DNA of 64,000 nt from Planctomycetaceae bacterium (GTDB taxonomy: Bacteria; Planctomycetota; Planctomycetia; Planctomycetales; Planctomycetaceae). A program made the position numbers and the translations under genes. The notes beneath the pieces are model-generated. The model did not search any database. It had not been told where the DNA came from and saw nothing but the letters and a program-made list of their open reading frames with translations. Positions 44,322-54,045 of the stretch are shown piece after piece. How positions within the stretch are numbered: position 1 is the first letter of the stretch; each line of letters begins with the position of its first letter. The DNA lies in contig JANQSH010000061.1 in NCBI GenBank assembly GCA_028284145.1, positions 23,926 to 87,925 on the forward strand, written 5' to 3'.

Positions 44322-44422
44322 CGCCCGCAAATCAACCAGTTTTTCGCGAAAGTGAGATCGAAATTCTATCAGCAACGAACAACATCCTGTCGCAATCGAT
44401 CGGAACAAACAGAGACAACCGT

Positions 44423-44626
44423 TAGAGCGCATTACGCTCTTCTGTGGCGCGAAAATCATCTTTTGACCTGCAAACGCAGTGCCTTGCCAAGGCTTTATTT
44501 TGGGATGCGGATTAACATAGCTCGCTCCGTTGTCGCTGCCTGCAACTTCATCAAACCCAACTTTTCGTCTTGACGGTCCTCGTTCCCCACGAGCGAGAAC
44601 CATCACACGAAAAGGTAAACTGCTCC
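44423..44626 (+). repeat. A-family element, copy k, carrying a B insertion in forward orientation
   Basis: Left end TAGAGCGCATTACGCTCTTC, CTGTGGCGCGAAAATCATC, CCTGCAAACGCA, then B, then CCCCACGAGCGAGAACC and right end AAAAGGTAAACTGCTCC. Confidence 0.93.
44482..44579 (+). repeat. B element inside A copy k
   Basis: GCCTTGCCAAGGC, CGGATTAACATAGCTCG, CGTTGTCGCTGCCTGC and CTTGACGGTCC in order. Confidence 0.85.
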
Positions 44627-44798
44627 AAAGGGATGGATGAGGAGTTATAATCGATGGACTCAATCAAACCACGACGCGGAAAGAGATCATACGGCGTGGC
44701 TGGGTTTTGAGAGAAAGGTGCGGTAATTTAAGATTTTTCCAGGCTTGGGCAAACAGCAATTTCGCCAGCCGATGGGTTTCATCTCTCCCGAGGCAACC

Positions 44799-46007
44799 GT
44801 GACGCAAATCCTGTTTTTGGGCAACTTCGACTTCGAGCATGACCTGGCGGCAGGACGAACTGCAAAACCTGACAGTAAAAGTGCTTACGGAGGCCACGGA
44901 GGTCGTCGCACATCTGAAATGCGGCGGCGAAATGCTGAATTGGCAAGCGTCTGGACGGCAATGGCCCAGGATGACGATGCAATCTGGCTGGACGAAACGG
45001 TGGATAAACCGTTCGCCGAAACTCTTCAAACTGACGGTCTGGCAAAAGTTCGATTCGTCTCCGCGGCAGCCGATTTGCCAGCCGATGTTGCCGTCTGGCC
45101 CTGGGGTTGGACGCGGCAAGTTGCTGAAATATGCGATGCCCGGGGTTGGCGATATTCCGCCCCAAATCTGGAAAGTGTTGCCCGGGTCAACTCGCGGTAT
45201 TTTGCTTTCGAGATGGAGCGGGAGTGGAGTTTCTCGTTGCCGGGCAGTCGGATGATCGATGAGATCGGTAAATTGAATCCTGCGATCGAAGAGATGTCGT
45301 GTCACGCTGACCAATGGGTGATCAAAGCGGAATTCGGCATGTCGGGTCGCGAGCGAATGCTGGGCTGCGGAGAGACAGTAAGTGAGTCGCTGGAAGGTTG
45401 GGCACGCAAGCGAATCGAGCAGGGGCAGAAACTATTCATCGAGCCCTGGGTTGAACGTGTGGCCGAAGCCGGGCTGCAATACACGGTTCGTCCCGATGGT
45501 CCTCCCGTTTTCGAAGGCGCGACAAAATTGCATTCCAACTCGCGCGGTCAATATGCCGGCAGCCAATTTGGATTATCGCCGGAAGCGGAACGGGAATGGT
45601 TTCCCGCGATTCAAATTGGTTTGCAGGTAGCGCATCGCGCGGGAAAGGCAGGTTACTTCGGGCCACTTGGGTTGGACGCCATGCAATACCGTGACGATGA
45701 AGGAGAGATTCAGCTGCGGCCGTTTCAGGATATCAATGCGCGGTTTACGATGGGCGCGTTGAGCCTGAATCTGAAGCGATTGTTACAGGCAGGCGAAACG
45801 GGACTCTGGCTGCACGCCCGCTGGCTCACCGATAGAGCAAAAAATGGAGAACAATGGCTGCAGGACTTTGTTCGGCATCTTCCATCCGACTGCCGTGTGA
45901 TTCGCACTTCCCCCTGGTTCATCGACCATCAACCGGTGCGGTATGGAACATTCGCGGTTTTGGGACCGCTGGAAACAATCGAACAGATCGACATCCTGTC
46001 CGGTTGA
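44799..46007 (+). CDS. ATP-grasp domain protein
   Basis: 402 residues from the GTG at 44799 (CGAGG 6 nt upstream); in-frame ATG 44772 has no site. Opening MTQILFLGNFDFEHDLA. An ATP-grasp core is seen in WVIKAEFGMSGRERM (nucleotide Lys), RIEQGQKLFIEPWVERVAE and a metal-binding RPFQDINARFTMG. Such enzymes ligate a carboxylate to an amine, thiol or related nucleophile using ATP; substrates unknown. The coding end is 3 nt from the convergent GroES gene. Confidence 0.75.
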   Translation: MTQILFLGNFDFEHDLAAGRTAKPDSKSAYGGHGGRRTSEMRRRNAELASVWTAMAQDDDAIWLDETVDKPFAETLQTDGLAKVRFVSAAADLPADVAVWPWGWTRQVAEICDARGWRYSAPNLESVARVNSRYFAFEMEREWSFSLPGSRMIDEIGKLNPAIEEMSCHADQWVIKAEFGMSGRERMLGCGETVSESLEGWARKRIEQGQKLFIEPWVERVAEAGLQYTVRPDGPPVFEGATKLHSNSRGQYAGSQFGLSPEAEREWFPAIQIGLQVAHRAGKAGYFGPLGLDAMQYRDDEGEIQLRPFQDINARFTMGALSLNLKRLLQAGETGLWLHARWLTDRAKNGEQWLQDFVRHLPSDCRVIRTSPWFIDHQPVRYGTFAVLGPLETIEQIDILSG

Positions 46008-46010
46008 CAG

Positions 46011-46364
46011 TCAATCCTCGGACGACTCATCGACACCGTCAATTTCATCGGCGTCGGAAACCAGTTCATTTGGAGTTGCGCGGCGGAAAACGGCAACAAT
46101 GTCATCAACCGGAACAACGTAAAGCAGGTTGTCCGACTCGAAATCGACCGGTATCGCATTCTGTGGATTGAACAACACTTTGTCGTACTTGCGTAACGGG
46201 TAGTCTTCATCCCGACTGACCTGTACACTGATTTCGACGATGCGCCCGGTAATCGTGGGGATCTCGGCATCATCAGGCAGCACAATACCGCCACGGGTTG
46301 TCTGGCGACTTTCATCCTTGCGGATGAGCACGCTCATGCCTAACGGTTCTACAAACTCCGACAC
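46011..46364 (-). CDS. GroES-like co-chaperonin (diverged)
   Basis: 117 residues. A Cpn10 fold: LGMSVLIRKDE, TRGGIVLPDDAEIPTITGRIVEI (the mobile loop and beta-strand), and the later VVPVDDIVAVF. An acidic C-terminal extension (SDADEIDGVDESSED) is unlike GroES of E. coli, as in several planctomycete paralogues. GroEL is not adjacent, so this could be a secondary co-chaperonin. Confidence 0.85.
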   Translation of the reverse strand: MSEFVEPLGMSVLIRKDESRQTTRGGIVLPDDAEIPTITGRIVEISVQVSRDEDYPLRKYDKVLFNPQNAIPVDFESDNLLYVVPVDDIVAVFRRATPNELVSDADEIDGVDESSED

Positions 46365-46403
46365 TCGGACTCCTTTTGTCGTTGCAATACAAGGGAAAGC
46401 GCA

Positions 46404-46505
46404 TAGAGCGTATTACGCTCTTCTGTGCCGCGATGGGCGTCGTTTGGCCTGCAAATACAGGCTCTCACGAGCCAGAGATGTCACTCCAAAAAGTAAACTG
46501 TTCTA
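46404..46505 (+). repeat. A-family element, copy l
   Basis: Left end TAGAGCGTATTACGCTC, CTGTGCCGCGATGGGCG, GGCCTGCAAATACAGG, CTCACGAGCCAGAG and right end AAAAGTAAACTGTTCTA. Flanked by TA on each side (CATAGAGCG ... GTTCTATAT). Confidence 0.93.
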
Positions 46506-46604
46506 TATGCAATTATCGCGATGAGGGGAGAGAGGGCAAGCGCGATTGCCCAATGTCGACCGGACTTGAGTTACAATCAATAAGATTCGACCACAAGACC
46601 GCGA

Positions 46605-49600
46605 TCAATTGCCGTCAAATCGGAACGATCGTTCCGAACCGGTCTCTTGCGAAAGATGAGGTCGCGGTGCGTTCCCCTCTTCGACTTCGGATGAAGACTT
46701 CACCGTTGCGGCGGCGATCGATCCATCAGTTTGCAGTTCGCCGGTCGCAGTGATCTCTTTCGCGTCTGAACTCTCTTCAGTCAATTTGGGAGTCGACCGT
46801 TCGATCAATGCGCCCAATGGGCCGGCCAGCAATGCGGGCAGAAAAATGATGTCGGCTAACAACGCCGCGCCGATCAACGCACCCATCATCCAGCCAAAGC
46901 GACTGATCAGCAAAAGATCGGCAAAAGCGAGCATGGCCAGCCCGATGCCGACCGCAGCACTGGTCTGCCACATTGCCGGACCGCAATGTGACAGCGCTTC
47001 GGCAACAGCATCCTCGCGCGACATGCCCTGTCGCAGACCTGATCGGAACCAGGTCATCAGATGCAATGTGCCATCGACGGCAATCCCCAATGCGACCGAC
47101 GCGGTGATCATCGTGCCAATGTCAACTGCGATGTCGTTCCAGGCGACCAGGCCAAAGACCACGCCGACGGGTAACAGGTTTGGAATCATCGTCATCGCCC
47201 CGGCGAGCGGATTCCGCAACAGGATCATCATCACAACCGCAATGATGCCGAATGCCAACGCGAAACTGGTGATGAGACTTTCGAGTACGGCCTGCTGGGT
47301 TCGCAGAAACAGCGGCACCATCCCCGTGACAATATGTCCCGCACCGGGATACAGGCTGAGGACACTGGCGGCCATCTTGTTCAGATTTCGACTGGGTGGC
47401 AAATTGGCAATTTTATCCTGCGCGGTTTCTGAATCCTGACTGGCAGCAGGAGTTTTGCTCTCCGCAACATCCTTTTCGTCACTCCAGTCGCCCAGGTCTT
47501 CCAGGCCATCATCGGGCCATGCTTCTCCATCGGGTGGGATAAAGTCGCCATTTTGTTCACCCTCCTTGGAAAACTCTGAAGCCAGTTCTGTCGCCTTTTT
47601 TCGTTTGGCAGCAACTTGCCGGGCCTGTTTTTCCTCTTTGGTCAAATCACCCGGCGGCCCGGTCAGTTCTTCGTAATCGAGGTCCGACATGATCGCGACC
47701 TGAGCCGTAATCCTCCACAACTCATCTCCCTTTGTCACCGGCAGTTCGAGTTGTCCCTGCCCCGGATACAGAGTGATGTCTTTGGAGGCGATGGCGAACA
47801 TCGACTTCACTTCTTTCGCCTTGTCGCCCTTCAAGAGTGATTCAAGCCGGCGCGACGCAAGGTTGATCTGAAACGTGCTGCGATCAGTTCCGTCGTCATT
47901 TTTTTCGTAACGATCGAAATTGTGGAAGTCGGCCATGGATATCGTGCCAGAAATATCGGGATGAGCCCGCATTTTCTCCTGCACGTCCCGCACGAGTTTC
48001 ATTCTCTCCAGCAGCGTGGTCGCGCGTTGTTCTTCTTCATTGAAACGAATAATCGTTTCAACCGGGATGATGCCTGCAAGATTGTCTTCCAGGAAGTTGT
48101 AATCCTGCACCACGCGCGTGTTCTCAGGAAAGTAGCGGATGACTTTAATTTCGGTGCGGAAATACTTCAGCCCATAGGTGCAACCGGCAAACAACATCAG
48201 GCAGCCGACCGACACGGCCCAGCGATGTCGTGCGAGGGTATGTCCAAATGAACGCCACGTTTCCCGATCGACCTCCGCTGATTTCGGCGTTTTTCCACGC
48301 CAGTAAAGCAGCAGGGCAGGCAGGCAAAACAACACGACGATCATCGAAACGAGACAACCGACGGCAGAATACATGCCGAAATCGCTGACTGGTTTCAAAG
48401 GACTGGTTCGCAGCGAGACCAGCCCGATCGCCGTGGTAATACTGGCCAGAACACAGGGTTGCCGGGCCATTTTTACTGCTTCGACAACGGCCGTTTTCAT
48501 ATCGACGATGGCGGCATGTTTCCAGTAATTGCAAACGTGGATTGCGGCGGAAATTGTCAGCACCATCAGCAACGTCGGCATGACAACCAGCACCATGTTC
48601 ATGCTGCCGTGTGTCGCCGGGACAACGGCGACAGCGACGAACATCGTGTACAACGCCACGATGATGACCAGCGTCGCCAACCTCACGCTGCGGAGCATCA
48701 CAAACGACAGCACAATCCCAACGATAGCCGATAGCAGAAATGGCGAACGCCGATGAAACTGCGATAAGGGATAGCTTTCATTCCAGCCAACGCTGACCAG
48801 TTCCTTATTCAGTTCTTCACCCGCGTAGGGCCGCCCCCCCATGTGCAGATCTTCATCAGGAATGCCGACTGATGTTGCTGCTTCACGAATGGCTTTGAAC
48901 GTCGCGTTGCGGTCTTCCATGCCCGCTTCGGTTAATCCGACTGAAAAGGCAATCGGCGAGCCGGGAACCTGAAAGATCTCTTCAAACAATGGCTTGCCTT
49001 CGGGGATTTGTTCGGACGGACGGCCGCGAATATCTTTTGCGATTTTTGAAAGCTGCTTCACCAATGCCGGTTGGACATTCATCTGCGGCCAACTGATCTG
49101 AAAGTCGTGTGGCTTCCAGGTGACATATTTTGAAGCGTCGAAAAATGAATCGTCACGAGTGGGTCTTTCGGGAGGAAGTTGATCGTCGGGAATCTCAACA
49201 TCGAACTCTTCGTCTTCCAGAAAGTCGAAATCGGGAAACTGAGGCTGCGCATCGGAGATTCTGATCTCCTGTTCCATTTGTTCGCGCGCCTGTTTGATCA
49301 ACAAACGTTTGGCCCGGTCTTCGACCTGTTTGCCGGCTTCGGTCAGTTTGACTTTGAGTGCTCCGCGACCGATCAAGATGCCATCCAGCCGCCGTAATGC
49401 TTCTTCCGGATCAACATCGTTTTCTTCCATCCGCTGCAGCACTTCCTGCGGTGTGGCAATTCCCCTGATGTAAGGACTGCCACCGTGACGTTCACCTTCC
49501 GCATCGGAAGCCCCTTCCAGCTTTTCAACCAGCATGTCAATCCGCGGGTCATCCAGCGTGCTTCCTTTCCAGGAAAGGAGTACGCGATCCTCGCTGGCAA

Positions 49601-49790
49601 ATTCTTCGTGGTACCAGTTCAGGGCAGCAGCCTGGGGATCGTCAGCGGGCAGCCAGTTCTGCACTTCGTTCTCGAGTTTGACCTCTTTCACGAACGACCA
49701 TGCGACCGGCGTAATAAACGCCATCGCCACGAGGACCCACAATGCCATCCCGTTACCCCACGGATCGCGCTTCTCAAAAAATTCGGACAT
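46605..49790 (-). CDS. RND/MMPL-family exporter
   Basis: 1061 residues. Two halves each with a periplasmic domain and six membrane helices. First MMPL block GRPYAGEELNKELVSVGWNES, then FLLSAIVGIVLSFVMLRSV, YTMFVAVAVVPATHGSMNMVLVVMPTLLMVL; second-half block FGIIAVVMMILLRNPLAGAMTMIPNLLPVGVVFGLVAW, TASVALGIAVDGTLHLMTWF. A long Lys/Glu-rich insertion lies between. Uses the proton gradient; likely moves lipids or hydrophobic compounds. Single gene. Confidence 0.9.
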   Translation of the reverse strand: MSEFFEKRDPWGNGMALWVLVAMAFITPVAWSFVKEVKLENEVQNWLPADDPQAAALNWYHEEFASEDRVLLSWKGSTLDDPRIDMLVEKLEGASDAEGERHGGSPYIRGIATPQEVLQRMEENDVDPEEALRRLDGILIGRGALKVKLTEAGKQVEDRAKRLLIKQAREQMEQEIRISDAQPQFPDFDFLEDEEFDVEIPDDQLPPERPTRDDSFFDASKYVTWKPHDFQISWPQMNVQPALVKQLSKIAKDIRGRPSEQIPEGKPLFEEIFQVPGSPIAFSVGLTEAGMEDRNATFKAIREAATSVGIPDEDLHMGGRPYAGEELNKELVSVGWNESYPLSQFHRRSPFLLSAIVGIVLSFVMLRSVRLATLVIIVALYTMFVAVAVVPATHGSMNMVLVVMPTLLMVLTISAAIHVCNYWKHAAIVDMKTAVVEAVKMARQPCVLASITTAIGLVSLRTSPLKPVSDFGMYSAVGCLVSMIVVLFCLPALLLYWRGKTPKSAEVDRETWRSFGHTLARHRWAVSVGCLMLFAGCTYGLKYFRTEIKVIRYFPENTRVVQDYNFLEDNLAGIIPVETIIRFNEEEQRATTLLERMKLVRDVQEKMRAHPDISGTISMADFHNFDRYEKNDDGTDRSTFQINLASRRLESLLKGDKAKEVKSMFAIASKDITLYPGQGQLELPVTKGDELWRITAQVAIMSDLDYEELTGPPGDLTKEEKQARQVAAKRKKATELASEFSKEGEQNGDFIPPDGEAWPDDGLEDLGDWSDEKDVAESKTPAASQDSETAQDKIANLPPSRNLNKMAASVLSLYPGAGHIVTGMVPLFLRTQQAVLESLITSFALAFGIIAVVMMILLRNPLAGAMTMIPNLLPVGVVFGLVAWNDIAVDIGTMITASVALGIAVDGTLHLMTWFRSGLRQGMSREDAVAEALSHCGPAMWQTSAAVGIGLAMLAFADLLLISRFGWMMGALIGAALLADIIFLPALLAGPLGALIERSTPKLTEESSDAKEITATGELQTDGSIAAATVKSSSEVEEGNAPRPHLSQETGSERSFRFDGN

Positions 49791-50033
49791 TCAATGCCTT
49801 ACCGTATCTCACGGTCAGTCGTTGCTGATAGTTGCGTTGCCACGGGCTGTTTTTACGGCATCAGCCGGTTTCGCAATTGTAGCAGGATGCGGAATTGACG
49901 CGATACCGACTCAACATGGCTTGCCAGTTCGCCACGAGAGATGACTTCGCTCGATCCGGTTGAGAAAACTGGGTAAAACAGCGTAAGCTGATGCCTTGTG
50001 CGACTTGGTCTCTGAGGGAGGAATCATCGAAAA

Positions 50034-51035
50034 ATGTCTGGAAACTCAGCTTCGGATTCCAATATCTCAGAGGCCGACACCGTTTCCGATTCCGATTTTC
50101 CGCGTAGAAAACCGTTCCGGCGACGCATTCTGAAAATCGGATTGATGCTCCTGATTTCCTATTTGGCGCTCGTGATTATGCTGGGATTGTTGCAGCGTTG
50201 GCTGATCTATCACCCCTGCAATGATGGCATACTGTCGCCCGACGATTCCGGGCTGCCCAATGGTCAGGTGCACGCGGTCTCCATTGAAACGGACGACGGC
50301 CTGATACTGCACGGCTGGCACATTCTCCCCAGCAAAGAATCGACAAACGACTCCGAAGAATTGGATGCAAGATTATCCAATGCGGAATGGGCCGTGATTT
50401 ATTTTCACGGCAATGCCGGAAATCGCAGACATCGGGTCGATTACAGTCTGGCATTGAACCATCATAATGCCCATGTCATTCTGTTCGACTACCGTGGCTA
50501 TGGCAATAACCCTGGCAAGCCGACCGAGGAACATCTGCATCAGGATGCTCTCAAAATCTGGGAGTATGTGACCAGGGAACGCGGCGTTCCGGCAGAGCGG
50601 ATTCTTCTGTACGGGGAATCGTTGGGAGGCGGCGTTGCGACGGAACTGGCGGCCAGATTGTGTGATCGAGGCACTTCTCCGGGGGGATTGATTTTAACGG
50701 CCACCTTTTCCTCCCTGGTGGATGCGGCGAAGCATCACTATCCAATTTTACCCGTTAATTGGATTTTGCAGGACCGATACGAATCGGTTTCACGCATCCC
50801 AGACATCACCTGCTCTTATCTCCACATTCATGGTGATCAGGACACGATCGTGCCATTGGAACTTGGAAGAAAGCTGTTCGCAGCCGCACCGGAGAAATCC
50901 GATTATGGATTGAGCAGGACGTTTGTCGAATTGCCTGGCATTGGCCATAACAACATTGCACCAGGCCAGATTCGCGAGGCAGTCGGACCGTTTGTCGAAC
51001 AGATTCGGAAAGCATCGAAAGCAAAACATGACTGA
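50034..51035 (+). CDS. Alpha/beta hydrolase with N-terminal membrane helix
   Basis: 333 residues. Acidic head of 35 residues, an anchor helix (ILKIGLMLLISYLALVIMLGLLQRW), then the hydrolase: oxyanion region VIYFHGNAGNRRHRVD, nucleophile GESLGGG (GxSxG), acid in HGDQDTIVP and His in GIGHNNI. Family is BEM46/YheT-like serine hydrolases. The next gene overlaps the stop by 8 nt (ATGACTGA). Confidence 0.88.
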   Translation: MSGNSASDSNISEADTVSDSDFPRRKPFRRRILKIGLMLLISYLALVIMLGLLQRWLIYHPCNDGILSPDDSGLPNGQVHAVSIETDDGLILHGWHILPSKESTNDSEELDARLSNAEWAVIYFHGNAGNRRHRVDYSLALNHHNAHVILFDYRGYGNNPGKPTEEHLHQDALKIWEYVTRERGVPAERILLYGESLGGGVATELAARLCDRGTSPGGLILTATFSSLVDAAKHHYPILPVNWILQDRYESVSRIPDITCSYLHIHGDQDTIVPLELGRKLFAAAPEKSDYGLSRTFVELPGIGHNNIAPGQIREAVGPFVEQIRKASKAKHD

Positions 51036-51648
51036 TCCCATCAAAGCCTGTCAGGAGATATTCGATGAGCCTCCGCGAGAACATTCCTGGTGGACGCGGA
51101 TGTTTTATCTCAACGTCATGCGGCCCGCCTGGTTGCTGGCGAATCCTGGAGACAAGTTGAATCAGCTTTTCCATAATCGGGCGGAACTATGGCGCCACGG
51201 GCGGATTGTCTGGGGGCATGTGGTGCAGGCCAATGTGTTACTGTTCGAGACGGGGTTCGACGACTGTCCGGGTGAGATCGTGTATTCGCTTGACGATCCA
51301 CAAACGGTCGATCCCGACATCCTGACAGAAGTCGCGGAAAAACTGTTCTCACTCAAGGGGAGAACACCGAATGCTCCGGCCCTGGCCGGCATTGCCGACT
51401 ATCTGACGGATGAATTCACGCGCGTGTTCGGGTTGGAAGTCCCGCAGGCAATTTCCCCAAATCTGCGTTGTCATGTCTCCTCGACGATGTTTCACCGCAG
51501 ACACCTTCCAGACAAACGTCTGTCGGCTTCAGAATTCCCGGTCATTGTTTCGCCCGACTCACCCCATTACGTCTTGCCCCTTCCTTCGCGGTATTGGCCG
51601 GAGGAATTTCTGCATTGGTGGAAGGAAGTCGGAACAACGTCGGAATAA
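51028..51648 (+). CDS. Hypothetical protein coupled to the hydrolase
   Basis: 206 residues, start ATG 51028 inside the hydrolase stop (8-nt overlap), suggesting translational coupling. Sequence MTDPIKACQEIFDEPPREHS with a helical stretch (DILTEVAEKLFSLKG) and Trp/Pro-rich end (YWPEEFLHWWKEVG). No family I recognise. Confidence 0.8.
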   Translation: MTDPIKACQEIFDEPPREHSWWTRMFYLNVMRPAWLLANPGDKLNQLFHNRAELWRHGRIVWGHVVQANVLLFETGFDDCPGEIVYSLDDPQTVDPDILTEVAEKLFSLKGRTPNAPALAGIADYLTDEFTRVFGLEVPQAISPNLRCHVSSTMFHRRHLPDKRLSASEFPVIVSPDSPHYVLPLPSRYWPEEFLHWWKEVGTTSE

Positions 51649-51669
51649 GATTTTTCGGAATAAGATTTT
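51640..51669 (+). repeat. 15-bp tandem duplication at a gene end
   Basis: TCGGAATAAGATTTT occurs twice in tandem (51640-51654 and 51655-51669); the first copy contains the stop TAA of the preceding gene. Confidence 0.7.
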
Positions 51670-51811
51670 ACAGTTGCGTTGCCATGCAACACTGTGTTCA
51701 ATGTTCACTCCGCGACGCGTAGCGATCGTGGCTATTCTGTTGATCCTTGTCATCCCGTCCGATTCATTCCCTTAGAGACAGATGGCAGGGAGGCCCCTGC
51801 TCTACGGAAAC

Positions 51812-53782
51812 TCAGGTGCTGGGGGTGGTCGGTTCAGATGGAGTTGTCGCTTTGCGTTCCGCTTTGGCCGTGTTATGCCGGTTGATCTGTACCATGGCAG
51901 CCAGGACCACAAATCCGATGACCGCTGCTGCACCCTTCCATCCTGCTTTATTCCACACCACGAAGGAGGCGCTCGCGGTTGCGGCAAATGCCGCGATGCA
52001 CAGCAACAGGTTGATCAACAGACGCTTTCCTCCCCTGAACATGTTCTCACCCAGCAGGCTGCGCTGATTCATCATGAACACGAATGTCAGATACGCAAAC
52101 GGTAACAATGCCAGACCAAACACAGACGTTGGGACGGCGAGATAAAAGGCCGCCTCACCCCAGATGAACGGTCCGGAAGCCCCCAACACACCAGCGACTA
52201 ATGTCCCGGTTCGGTGCATCACACCACCTGGTTCGCAACCGAGAATCTCGGCGAACACGAAACCGGAAATCAGCATCAGCAGCGAGATCGTGGAAAGTGT
52301 CATCGCCAGAACACCCGCTCCGAAGACATAGTTGGCCACAGTTTCGCCCGTCAAGGGTGCCAATGACTTTGCCAAATGGAATGCATCCCGTTTGACAAGT
52401 GCCGCAGCCAGTTTCTTTTCGGCTAACGTTGCGGCGGGAACCGTCAACTGCCCGATCTTGTCGGAACCATCCGCTTCCGCTTTTTTCCTCGCTGCCGCCA
52501 ATGCCTTGTCTTTGAGTGACTTGTCCCGATCAGCCAACAGCTTCTCGTAAGCGCCTTTGTCTTTTTCTCCGGCGGGTATAACATCTTCATCCGTAACTGC
52601 GTAACGGAAGTCATCGACCTTTGTGTGGAACTGATGTCCAGATGCAATCACGACGCAACCGGTTGCGATGATGTAAGGAATGAACATACCAGTCGACAGG
52701 TCAAATACGACCAGGCCACGATAGTTCTTATTCCACTTCTTTCGCAGCAATGAATAGGGAAAAAGGAATGTCATATTGATGCCGACGGCAGTCGCGGCGG
52801 CGGCAATCATCACATCTCGTTGCTGGCTGACGATCGAATCGGACCAGAACTTCCGAGCCGACCCTGATGAAATGGCGCTCAACAGAGGTTCAAAGGTTTT
52901 CGCCGGTTGACTGAAACTGTTCAGATCAGGCCGGAGACCAGCGAGGATGGCGCTCCAGTCCAATTCAGACTCCCGGCTGATGACAATCACCACACCGATA
53001 AAACAGAGGACAATCGCCGCGACCATCAGTTTCAAAATTGTCTCATACAGCTTGATTCCCCAGCCGCCATGATCGTAACTCCACGTGATGATCGTCGCGA
53101 TCACCAGCAGGACGGTCACAATGATCAATTTATGAATGTTGTTGAAGATGAATAGCCTGGTTTTGTAGCTGGCCCGTTTCACGCAGGCGGTGAATTTATT
53201 GTCGCCACTGACGTCCGGCTTTTGCACACCGGCAGCCTTTTCCTGCCCCCAGGCCAGAATGAAACCGGATTTGTCTTTTCCGTTTTCCTGAAGCGGCTTA
53301 CCATCCTCACCAACGACGATATCACCGAAGGCAGGGTTCGCCAGATTCTGTGTGACCACACCGGTTGCAAGAGAGTATTGAGGGAGGCACCAGACGATGT
53401 TGGCGGCACAGACGGCCAATGCCCAGCCCCAGCCCATCACCGGGTTGATGTGTTCATTAATGCTCTTGAACGGTTTTTCGCCGGTGGAAAGCGTCACATA
53501 GCCAATGGCGCTAAGCATGATGATACCGAGAATCATCGCCAGCGGTTGCAGCCACATCAGGCTGTAGCCGGCAATCACACCGAGGTAAAGACTGCTCGCC
53601 AGGGAACCACCGCCGAGCGTGATCGCACTTTGCAGCCAACCAGGTCCGGAGAGTTTGATGTAACCGCCCAGCCGCTGGCCAGGCGGTCTTTTCATCAACT
53701 CTTCCATGCGGGCATGTTCTTCATTGATTGCGAGTTGCTCATCGGAGGGTGTTGTCGAACTGTCGGACATCGTGACGTTCAT
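51812..53782 (-). CDS. Nramp-like divalent metal or solute transporter
   Basis: About 656 residues. Cytoplasmic head, then helices beginning with KLSGPGWLQSAITLGGGSLASSLYLG, where the usual Nramp DPGN is replaced by GGGS, so metal specificity may differ. Further helices show GVGINMTFLFPYSLL, VMHRTGTLVAG. A Lys/Asp-rich loop of about 110 residues interrupts the middle. Start at ATG 53782 or 53770 is uncertain; the ATG at 53884 is unlikely. Confidence 0.75.
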   Translation of the reverse strand: MNVTMSDSSTTPSDEQLAINEEHARMEELMKRPPGQRLGGYIKLSGPGWLQSAITLGGGSLASSLYLGVIAGYSLMWLQPLAMILGIIMLSAIGYVTLSTGEKPFKSINEHINPVMGWGWALAVCAANIVWCLPQYSLATGVVTQNLANPAFGDIVVGEDGKPLQENGKDKSGFILAWGQEKAAGVQKPDVSGDNKFTACVKRASYKTRLFIFNNIHKLIIVTVLLVIATIITWSYDHGGWGIKLYETILKLMVAAIVLCFIGVVIVISRESELDWSAILAGLRPDLNSFSQPAKTFEPLLSAISSGSARKFWSDSIVSQQRDVMIAAAATAVGINMTFLFPYSLLRKKWNKNYRGLVVFDLSTGMFIPYIIATGCVVIASGHQFHTKVDDFRYAVTDEDVIPAGEKDKGAYEKLLADRDKSLKDKALAAARKKAEADGSDKIGQLTVPAATLAEKKLAAALVKRDAFHLAKSLAPLTGETVANYVFGAGVLAMTLSTISLLMLISGFVFAEILGCEPGGVMHRTGTLVAGVLGASGPFIWGEAAFYLAVPTSVFGLALLPFAYLTFVFMMNQRSLLGENMFRGGKRLLINLLLCIAAFAATASASFVVWNKAGWKGAAAVIGFVVLAAMVQINRHNTAKAERKATTPSEPTTPST

Positions 53783-53941
53783 CCCGTGAGATTCCAAGGG
53801 GTGTGACTTCTCTGTGAAAAACGGAGGTCTGCCGAAAAAACCGGCGGAATGGCCCCACCAGCCTACCTGTCCCAGGAAATGCACGCAACCAATGCACCGC
53901 GATTCGTTGCGATGCGAGAAGCTCTCATACCTGGTGATGTC

Positions 53942-54045
53942 TGGAAACGTCTTACGCCCCCCTGTGCCGCGATGAACGTCATTTGGCCTTCAAAATACAA
54001 GCCTCCGCGAGTCAGAGACATCGCACCAGAAAGTAAACTGCTCTA
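53942..54045 (+). repeat. A-family element, copy m
   Basis: Left end TGGAAACGTCTTACG, CCTGTGCCGCGATGAACG, GGCCTTCAAAATACAAG and right end AAAGTAAACTGCTCTA. The closing TAG (CTA on plus) is the stop codon of the ThuA-like gene. Confidence 0.9.

Noticed and set aside
44321..44663. Longer N-terminus for the phosphodiesterase lipoprotein
   Set aside because: The in-frame extension to 44663 reads through A copy k, a repeat, and would bury the lipobox signal more than 110 residues into the protein.
44664..45314. 216-codon minus-strand frame opposite the ATP-grasp gene
   Set aside because: ATP-grasp motifs on the plus strand explain this segment; no start site on the minus strand.
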